From: Patescibacteria group bacterium
GTDB taxonomy: Bacteria > Patescibacteriota > Gracilibacteria > UBA1369 > UBA12470
NCBI GenBank assembly: GCA_018816885.1
Contig: JAHIUS010000034.1
Coordinates: forward strand, 1 to 34,961
DNA length: 34,961 nt
Direction: 5' to 3'
A model generated the notes under the pieces. That model worked only from the letters and a program-made list of their open reading frames with translations, searched no databases and was not told where the DNA came from. Positions 28,968 to 34,961 of this stretch are shown piece after piece (within the stretch, counting starts at the first letter, position 1; each line of letters starts with the position of its first letter). The position numbers and the translations under genes were made by a program.

Positions 28968-29306
28968 ATGACCAATATCAGAAAGAATTTCATAGTCATA
29001 AATGAGGAATTTATTTGCAAAAATTGCAAAGAAAAAGTCCCCACCCTAAAAGGCTCCTGCAGAAACCACTGCCCGAAATGTCTTTTCTCCCTTCATGTAG
29101 ACAATTCCGTCCCCGGGGACAGAGAATCCAAATGCCACGGACTCATGGAACCGATCGCCCTCGAATACAAAGGCAAAAAAGGCTACCAACTCGTCCATGA
29201 ATGTCTTGAATGCGGCAAAAAGCAGCTAAATATAGTTGCAGAGGATGATGATCAAGAAGAGGTTAGGAAGATTCAACTGAAACATTCTCAGAAGCAGGAT
29301 ATTTAA
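28968..29306 (+). CDS. RNHCP domain protein (putative zinc-binding)
   Basis: A 112-aa protein containing the family signature RNHCPKCLFSLHVD (RNHCP at 32-36) and PGDRESKCHGLMEPI. The cysteine pairs C17-xx-C20 (CKNC), C35-xx-C38 (CPKC) and C79-xx-C82 (CLEC) fit one or two zinc sites. The biochemical role of the family is unknown to me. Its last 44 bp overlap, on the opposite strand, the 3' end of the 886-aa gene. Confidence 0.88.
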   Translation: MTNIRKNFIVINEEFICKNCKEKVPTLKGSCRNHCPKCLFSLHVDNSVPGDRESKCHGLMEPIALEYKGKKGYQLVHECLECGKKQLNIVAEDDDQEEVRKIQLKHSQKQDI

Positions 29307-31923
29307 AAGCACTCAACAAAACATCTATTCTAAGCAAAAGCTTTCTTTTACCATGCATTGTTGAATCATCATTCTCAGAAATCATATTGCGAATTTCCGC
29401 ACAAACAGCAGGCTCCGGAGACGAATAATTACTCAGAAACTTCCTCAGAAATTCAGATGACTCCCCTTGCAAAATATCATCAAATATTTCCTCAAGCTCT
29501 TCATCGCTACCAACCATTGCACGAAGCTTAAGAGTCGAAGCATAATATGAAGAAAAATGCTGAGAAGCAATCATACAGTGAGCATTCAAAAATTCCTCCT
29601 TCCATTCACAATCCGCACAATTGAACGCAGCTTCAACCAATCTTTCCTCATCCTCAGCAGGAAAACCAAAAGGTACTGCATTATCCATTATCACACCATT
29701 ATACCCTAGTGTCGTCACAACCTCTAATGCCTTCTGTTGAATCTCCAAGTCGGCAGATTTCAAAGCAGGAATAATATACCTGGAAACATACTCCAATCTA
29801 ATCCCCGCATCAGGAAGTCTTTCAATACACAAACCCAAAAGACGTTCCCGCGCCTCAAGAGACGGAAATTTCATCTCATGCAGATTATCCAAAACCCAAT
29901 TAAGATTACCATCTTCTTTGATAAGCTCATGTTCAAGTAAAGCTATAGCCGGATTGAAGACTTTTTCTTTTCCAAGAGACACAATCCCAGGATACCCAGA
30001 GCCATGCAAACGAATTGCAAAACGCGCAAACTCAATCGGTACATCCAAATACACTAAAAAATTATTGGCCACAAGCCTCTCAAGTTTTGCAAACCCCCGC
30101 GACATAAAAGATGCTGGCTTATATTTTTTCACCAGAAAACGATAAGCTTGATACCATTCCTCCGCAGCAATATCTTCTCTCTGAGAAATACAATCTAAAA
30201 AGTCCATTAATTCGTCATTCTTCTCTATGTTAGGAATATTGCCATCAGTCTTTACAATATCCCTCCTAACACCCTTATCAACCTTCATAAACTTCTCCAA
30301 AATCCACCTCGCCGCAACTTCGGGTGGAGTATTTTGAAGCACAGTTTCTTTCAAGCCATCAATGATATCTTCCGCTCCTTTGCGAAGCCTCCTATCCTGC
30401 AAAGTACCAATCATATATTTATATGTTTTTTCAGAACAATAATCACCACTGCTTCTCCTCAAAACAACCTCTTTAATCTCCGGATCATTCAATTCTGAAC
30501 CAGTCAAAGACTGAAGTATCTCAATAAACTCATCCGGATCGGCAGTCTCAATCCTGCGCAATTTCTCAACCCATTTGTCGTGATAACCTTCCGCCAAACG
30601 CGCCTTGTTGTAATTAATCAATGTAGGCAGAAGAACAGGAAGCAAAAAGGTATTTAAATAAGTCCTTTCTTCAGGACTCGCAACCGCTTGCAACTGCTCT
30701 CTGTAAAGCCTCATAAAATACTTCAATTGGTTTTCACTAAAACTCTCCTGGCTTATTCGCAAAAGATACGGCATGTCCTTTTCCTCAATAGTCACAGCCT
30801 CAATCATCTGCGCCTCAAGCCAAGTATCATCACTATCACGCCACTCTGCCGCTCTCAACCGACTCCCTGTATTGGCAAGAACAAGATGAAGAGTGTTGCC
30901 AAAAAACTCACTATTCCGAGCATGCGAATGACCCGGAACCTCTCCCAGAATCTTTATATATAATTCCAGGTTGTGTTGTTTTATCACAAAAAGAGCCCTA
31001 AAAAGCTGCCTTTGCTCCTCATAAGTATTTAAAAACAAAGTCATGGAACTCAAATCATCATCAGACTTAACCTGAAAATCTTTATAATTCCCTACCCTCT
31101 TAAGCCACGCAACAACCTCCTCGCAAGCCTCACAATACTCTTCGTTTCCAGAAAAAATAATCTCCTGATTCAAAGTATAATCAAGATTCGCATCAATATC
31201 AGTAATAATATCCGCGATAGCAGGAGCCTGAAAACCTTCCCTCCAAGCCCTTACCTGACGCTGCTGCCACAACTTTACCGTGTCTTCCGTTATAGGATGT
31301 CTGATAGAAATTTCATCAGGCAATTCAAGACCCTTTTCTTCTTGCTCAAATTTAAAAGACAACTTATGCGCAAAAGATGTAATTTCCGGACTATAATAAA
31401 ACCGCCTTATCGCCTTTTTGGCCCAAAAAGCCGCAACCCCAAACAGAGTTAAATCCCGCGAAATAGGATCAACCAAGCACCTCTCTTGGAACATTCCCGC
31501 ATCTATAGGCGCAACTTCTTGTACAGCCTGCACGGGCCTATACAACAAATTATATAAATTCCTAAACAAATCGATTACAAACTGACACGCAGCCAACTCA
31601 TCTTCTTCTTTTTCAAACCTTTGACAAGCAAAAACCTCATCCATCCTCGAAACAATCGACTCATACATACCCGAATCAGCAGCGAAAAACCCTTCATCGA
31701 GAGTTTTTATAAGACTGGAAACAGCTAAATCCGCCTCATCACTATGAGCGCTAAACGCCTTAAGAAACTCACCAAAAACATTGTCTGTCGCATCTTTAAC
31801 CTCCTTTTGTGTCCTCGGGAAAGACATCGAAGATTCACGCATTCGAGCCATGCTTTCAACATCATCAGTTACTGCAACAATGTTCGATTCACCAGGCATT
31901 TGCAACCCCAACTCGCTCACCAT
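29263..31923 (-). CDS. Large unknown protein, 886 aa
   Basis: Not recognised. An acidic, soluble, apparently all-helical protein without signal peptide or membrane helix. From about residue 340 the sequence has a repeated helix-pair texture (PYLLRISQESFSENQLKYFM; NPAIALLEHELIKEDGNLNW; LKSADLEIQQKALEVVTTLG), suggesting α-solenoid (HEAT/ARM-like) architecture; this is inference from pattern. It has an intact frame, its own promoter (31947-31975), and one of the largest coding investments in the window. It overlaps the RNHCP gene tail-to-tail by 44 bp. Confidence 0.7.
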   Translation of the reverse strand: MVSELGLQMPGESNIVAVTDDVESMARMRESSMSFPRTQKEVKDATDNVFGEFLKAFSAHSDEADLAVSSLIKTLDEGFFAADSGMYESIVSRMDEVFACQRFEKEEDELAACQFVIDLFRNLYNLLYRPVQAVQEVAPIDAGMFQERCLVDPISRDLTLFGVAAFWAKKAIRRFYYSPEITSFAHKLSFKFEQEEKGLELPDEISIRHPITEDTVKLWQQRQVRAWREGFQAPAIADIITDIDANLDYTLNQEIIFSGNEEYCEACEEVVAWLKRVGNYKDFQVKSDDDLSSMTLFLNTYEEQRQLFRALFVIKQHNLELYIKILGEVPGHSHARNSEFFGNTLHLVLANTGSRLRAAEWRDSDDTWLEAQMIEAVTIEEKDMPYLLRISQESFSENQLKYFMRLYREQLQAVASPEERTYLNTFLLPVLLPTLINYNKARLAEGYHDKWVEKLRRIETADPDEFIEILQSLTGSELNDPEIKEVVLRRSSGDYCSEKTYKYMIGTLQDRRLRKGAEDIIDGLKETVLQNTPPEVAARWILEKFMKVDKGVRRDIVKTDGNIPNIEKNDELMDFLDCISQREDIAAEEWYQAYRFLVKKYKPASFMSRGFAKLERLVANNFLVYLDVPIEFARFAIRLHGSGYPGIVSLGKEKVFNPAIALLEHELIKEDGNLNWVLDNLHEMKFPSLEARERLLGLCIERLPDAGIRLEYVSRYIIPALKSADLEIQQKALEVVTTLGYNGVIMDNAVPFGFPAEDEERLVEAAFNCADCEWKEEFLNAHCMIASQHFSSYYASTLKLRAMVGSDEELEEIFDDILQGESSEFLRKFLSNYSSPEPAVCAEIRNMISENDDSTMHGKRKLLLRIDVLLSAFKYPASENVSVESS

Positions 31924-31946
31924 AATTGATATTTATAAGGTTCGCG

Positions 31947-31975
31947 ATTCTACACAAATTAACCTTGAGAAGCAA
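31947..31975 (-). promoter_or_regulatory. Promoter of the 886-aa gene
   Basis: Minus strand: -35 TTGCTT (31975-31970), 17 bp, -10 TAGAAT (31952-31947) with TG one base further out. About 23 nt upstream of the ATG, just after the stop of the 101-aa gene. Confidence 0.6.
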
Positions 31976-31979
31976 GCAT

Positions 31980-32285
31980 CTAAGCCAAACTCACCGCCCT
32001 AAGAGCTCTTGATTGCGATTTTTCAATCATCGCAGCAAACTCCTCAGGAGAAACAACCTTTTTTCCGGAATCCTTCCAAACTTTACACAAGTCTTCAATC
32101 TCATCATGGAATCTGCTATTAAAACTTAAAATATCAAGAATAATGGTGCCAGGGTTCTCACGACGAAGACCACCAAGCGAACATAAATCAAAAACAGGAA
32201 TATCAGGGTCCAATGCCTCAGCATTCGACCTAGCATGCATACCCCCGAAATAAGCAACCCGAGCATTTCCAGTAGATTCAATCAT
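31980..32285 (-). CDS. Hypothetical protein, 101 aa
   Basis: Not recognised. A soluble protein beginning MIESTGNARVAYFGGMHARS, with an α/β texture (PVFDLCSLGGL, GTIILDILSFN) and a helical C-terminus (SPEEFAAMIEKSQSRALRAV). No membrane segment. It is divergent from tilS across 43 bp and upstream of the 886-aa gene, which has its own promoter. Confidence 0.55.
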   Translation of the reverse strand: MIESTGNARVAYFGGMHARSNAEALDPDIPVFDLCSLGGLRRENPGTIILDILSFNSRFHDEIEDLCKVWKDSGKKVVSPEEFAAMIEKSQSRALRAVSLA

Positions 32286-32328
32286 ATCAAAGAGTTAAAA
32301 TAAATACCGTCAAATCTTATTTGCAAAA

Positions 32329-33519
32329 ATGAAAAGCGTCAACAACATCCTGGCCTTCTCCGGAGGACCCGACTCAATGTACCTTTTATATTTTTTATTA
32401 AAAAAGGGAGAAAAGCCCATACTCGCCCACTTAAATCATGGCCTTAGAGGTAAAGAAAGCGATCTCGATGAAAAATTTTGCCAAAAAATCGCAAAAAACG
32501 AAGGCCTCCCATTCGAATCCAAAAAAATCTCACTAACAGGTTCAGGAATCGAAGAAAAAGCTAGAAAAGCCCGCTATAAATTTCTGGAAGAAGTCCGCCA
32601 AAAACACAAAGCCAAAAAAATCTATACCGGACACCACCTAAACGACAACTTAGAAACAGTCTTATTAAACTTCACAAGAGGCACCGGCTTAAACGGCCTC
32701 ACAGGAATCAAAACAGATAAAATCGACCGTCCGCTTCTAGGGGTAACCAAATCGGAAATCCTGGAATTTTTAAAGAAAAATAAGATTCCTTACCGCAAAG
32801 ATTCTTCAAACCTCGACAACAAATTTTCCCGCAACCGCATCCGCGCAGAAGTCATCCCCGAGCTCAAAAAGCTCAACCCAAACCTGGAAAAAACTTTTAA
32901 ATCAACCCTTGAGAACCTAAAACAAATCCAAAACTTCCTGTCTTCAGAAACACCCAAAGGAAACACAATCAAACTCAAAGATTTCCAGAAACTCCATCCG
33001 GCGATCCAAGCTCAATTTCTACTTGAGCAACTCGACTCAACAGAAGGAATTTCCCAAAAACAACTACAAGAAACCGGAAAATTCTTACTCTCCGCCAAAA
33101 CCGGTAAAAAAAGAACTCTCGGCGACACGAAAATCGAAATCGAATACGAAAAAGCTATATTCAACCCTAAAAAACCTGCGATCAAAACAACTTTTCGCAT
33201 CCTAAAAAAACACCCCGACAAGCTCGACATCGCAAAAACAGTCTTCCTAAACTTCGACAAAATCGGTTCAACCTCAAAACTGCAAATCCGTACCATGCGC
33301 GACGGCGATCGAATAAAACCACTAGGGTTAAGAGGCTCTCAGAAACTCCAGGACCTTTTCACCAACAAAAAAATCCCACAAAAACTCCGCACACAAATCC
33401 CCGTAATTACCTTGGAAAACGAAATCCTCTCAGTCGGCTGGCTCGCAATAGCAGAAAAATACAAGATCACACCTAAGACCAATCAAATCTTAAAAATCAA
33501 CTTCAAAGAATCCCAATAA
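32329..33519 (+). CDS. tilS: tRNA(Ile)-lysidine synthetase
   Basis: Modifies C34 of tRNA-Ile(CAU) to lysidine, allowing AUA decoding. A 396-aa protein. The PP-loop ATPase motif SGGPDS spans 11-16, followed by HLNHGLRG, GHHLNDNLETVLLNFTRG and the family segment PLLGVTKSEI…IPYRKDSSN…RNRIR. The C-terminal TilS domain (MRDGDRIKPLGLRGSQKLQD…FTNKKIP…LSVGWLA) is present, so this is the full-length type. It is followed by ftsH, a common arrangement in bacteria. Confidence 0.96.
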   Translation: MKSVNNILAFSGGPDSMYLLYFLLKKGEKPILAHLNHGLRGKESDLDEKFCQKIAKNEGLPFESKKISLTGSGIEEKARKARYKFLEEVRQKHKAKKIYTGHHLNDNLETVLLNFTRGTGLNGLTGIKTDKIDRPLLGVTKSEILEFLKKNKIPYRKDSSNLDNKFSRNRIRAEVIPELKKLNPNLEKTFKSTLENLKQIQNFLSSETPKGNTIKLKDFQKLHPAIQAQFLLEQLDSTEGISQKQLQETGKFLLSAKTGKKRTLGDTKIEIEYEKAIFNPKKPAIKTTFRILKKHPDKLDIAKTVFLNFDKIGSTSKLQIRTMRDGDRIKPLGLRGSQKLQDLFTNKKIPQKLRTQIPVITLENEILSVGWLAIAEKYKITPKTNQILKINFKESQ

Positions 33520-33551
33520 AAGGTTACTATTTAAAGGTAAAAAAACACAAG

Positions 33552-33586
33552 CCACACACCATTAGCCATTAGCCATATGCCATCCG
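33552..33586. repeat. Heptamer repeat (CCATnnG, 5 units) containing the ftsH start codon
   Basis: The units include CCATTAG twice and CCATATG; the ATG of the latter is the ftsH start codon. The same unit vocabulary is seen at 5711-5738 and 11263-11290. Confidence 0.85.
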
Positions 33587-34961
33587 ATACCAAAAAACCT
33601 CCGCGACACTCTTCAAGTCTCGGCTACATCGTTTTGATCGCATTAATATTCACTTTATTATATGCCTTCTTTAATCCAAGCCCGCAAGGACCGGAAAAAG
33701 TCACACTAGACGCATTCTTAAGCGACCTCGACTCAGAAATAATCGAAGAAATCTCTGTCGAAGACAATAAGGTTTACTACACAACAACCGGAGGAGCGGA
33801 ATTCTTTACAATCAAAGAAACCTCAGAAACCCTAACAGAATTATTAACAGGAGTAGATGATAGCAAGCTGGACGAAATCCAAATAGAAATCGTCGACACA
33901 ACATCGGGAGGAATATGGATAGACCTGCTAATCTCATTCGTCCCATTCTTACTTATAATAGGGTTCTTCGTATTCATGATGAGACAAGCCAACTCCAGCA
34001 ATAACCAGGCAATGTCTTTCGGGAAGTCGCAAGCCAGACTCCAGGACCCGGAAAAAAAGAAAAAGACCACATTCAGCGATGTAGCAGGATCACAGGAAGC
34101 TAAAGATGAGCTAATAGAAATAGTCGACTTCCTCAAAAACCCCACCAAATACACAAAAATGGGTGCCAAAATCCCTAAAGGAGTAATATTGGTAGGCCCT
34201 CCGGGAACCGGTAAAACGCTACTTGCCCGCGCAGTTGCAGGCGAAGCGGACGTCCCGTTTTTCAACATTTCAGGTTCAGAGTTCGTTGAGATGTTTGTAG
34301 GAGTTGGAGCATCTGTGACCGGCGATACCCCTATTCTTGTCAAAGAAAATGGATGCTACCCCCGCTTAATGCCGATTTCCGAAGTAGTAGATAAGCATTA
34401 TAAAGAAGGAAAAAGTGACTTTGCAGTAAAAACTTATGACCTGGAAACACTGGGTTACGACCCTGAAAAAACAGGATTCAGAGGGTGCTCAAAAAACTCA
34501 AAACACAAATTCTTCGGCAACTCAAGTTGGCAGAAAGTATCAGCGGTTTACCGCCATAAAACAGATAAAATTTACAAAATCCACTTCAGAGGAGGAGTTA
34601 TAAAAACAACAGGAGACCACAGCATCTTTATCCGCTCAAGAAACACAATAATCTCCAAAAAAGCCGGCGAACTGAAAGAAGGAGACCTTCTAGTCAACCT
34701 GCCCTTCAAAGTCAGAGGGAAATTCATCCCGGGAACAGGCACAACTCACAAAATCAAAGCTCACAAATTCGAGCAGGAGCCAAGTCTAAAAGAATTAAAA
34801 GTAGCAGGGAATGAAGCTCTCGAATACAGATACGCACATGCGATGCAAATGGAAGGATTGCACTCTCAAAAAGCACTTTCGCAAATGCTCGGAGTTTCAC
34901 AAATGACAGTCTCAAATTGGCAAACCGGCAAACACACACCACAAGCTTTATCGATCAAAAA
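33577..34961 (+). CDS. ftsH: ATP-dependent zinc metalloprotease FtsH, N-terminal part, intein-interrupted (runs off right edge)
   Basis: A membrane-bound AAA+ protease that degrades misfolded and regulatory membrane proteins. The visible host portion (residues 1-245) has two membrane helices ([19 protein letters not shown] near 12-30 and [19 protein letters not shown] near 112-130), the linker [20 protein letters not shown], Walker A GPPGTGKT at 207-214 and the pore loop F240-V241-G242. After …VEMFVGVGA the normal continuation SRVRDLF is replaced by an intein (34312 onward). Walker B, the second region of homology and the HEXXH protease site would lie beyond the window after the intein. The ATG at 33577 sits in a heptamer repeat; 57 nt separate it from tilS. 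Confidence 0.93.
   Translation, partial: MPSDTKKPPRHSSSLGYIVLIALIFTLLYAFFNPSPQGPEKVTLDAFLSDLDSEIIEEISVEDNKVYYTTTGGAEFFTIKETSETLTELLTGVDDSKLDEIQIEIVDTTSGGIWIDLLISFVPFLLIIGFFVFMMRQANSSNNQAMSFGKSQARLQDPEKKKKTTFSDVAGSQEAKDELIEIVDFLKNPTKYTKMGAKIPKGVILVGPPGTGKTLLARAVAGEADVPFFNISGSEFVEMFVGVGASVTGDTPILVKENGCYPRLMPISEVVDKHYKEGKSDFAVKTYDLETLGYDPEKTGFRGCSKNSKHKFFGNSSWQKVSAVYRHKTDKIYKIHFRGGVIKTTGDHSIFIRSRNTIISKKAGELKEGDLLVNLPFKVRGKFIPGTGTTHKIKAHKFEQEPSLKELKVAGNEALEYRYAHAMQMEGLHSQKALSQMLGVSQMTVSNWQTGKHTPQALSIK
34312..34961 (+). mobile_element. Intein in FtsH (N-terminal splicing half and start of inserted domain)
   Basis: In frame from codon 246. Splicing block A reads [14 protein letters not shown], beginning with a Ser nucleophile. 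Block B is TTGDHSIFI (conserved Thr and His, H103 of the intein), followed by the typical [14 protein letters not shown]. After this splicing half, a linker leads to a Cro/C1-type helix-turn-helix ([19 protein letters not shown], about intein residues 185-205), the kind of DNA-binding module found in front of LAGLIDADG homing endonucleases. The endonuclease core and C-terminal splicing blocks (His-Asn) are outside the window. The frame has no stop over 216 codons. Confidence 0.88.

Noticed and set aside
33777..34343. 188-codon minus-strand frame opposite ftsH
   Set aside because: A Ser/Pro-rich shadow of the well-supported FtsH frame.

Overview
The window looks like a chromosomal segment of a Patescibacteria (CPR) bacterium, possibly Peregrinibacteria-like. 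The evidence is compact gene packing, several 2-TM 'T4SS pilin' proteins, a complete minor-pseudopilin set, an RNHCP-motif protein, an archaeal-style two-domain dihydropteroate synthase and many unrecognisable single-copy genes. The phylum assignment is inference. TGA behaves as a stop (ndk ends with tandem TGA TGA), so code 11 applies and the TGA=Gly codes of Gracilibacteria/SR1 are not supported.

Layout. 1-564: N-terminal part of an HNH-endonuclease-like protein running off the left edge. 730-2905: folP, a GNAT acetyltransferase, queD and a small unknown ORF, tightly packed on the minus strand. 2997-9300: small unknown genes, a soluble lytic-transglycosylase-like protein and ppdK, all minus. 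9531-13159: ndk, a RhuM-Fic protein on the plus strand and a membrane-fusion protein. 13241-18310 (plus): an A-type Fe-S carrier, a 51-aa basic protein, FtsQ, two conserved unknowns, a tRNA-dihydrouridine synthase and a PilT-like protein without a Walker A motif. 18369-19338: a decayed regulator fragment, a half-size EamA transporter and tRNA-Ala(GGC). 19436-22136: four consecutive VirB2/T4SS-pilin-like genes carrying five 2-TM modules. 22200-28891 (minus): metG and a type IV pilus operon in the order pilN, pilO, pilC, then GspH-, I-, J- and K-like pseudopilins. 28968-32285: RNHCP protein, a giant 886-aa unknown and a small unknown. 32329-34961 (plus): tilS and ftsH.

Most notable: (1) ftsH is interrupted just behind pore loop 1 by an intein starting at Ser246; its splicing block A, block B and the start of an HTH-bearing insert are visible before the window ends. 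(2) A structured intergenic element of about 100 nt occurs three times, plus one half copy, always 3' of minus-strand genes (ndk, tRNA-Ala, pilX-like). Its core is conserved while its stems differ in sequence but stay paired. (3) At least 15 spacers carry their own degenerate tandem repeat, nearly all with a strict 7-bp period. Some run into stop codons, start codons or the body of folP. (4) Many promoters have the same architecture (TTGnnn, exactly 17 bp, TATAAT-like, often TGn-extended), and several put the -10 box only 7-9 nt from the ATG, implying leaderless mRNAs and correcting several starts.
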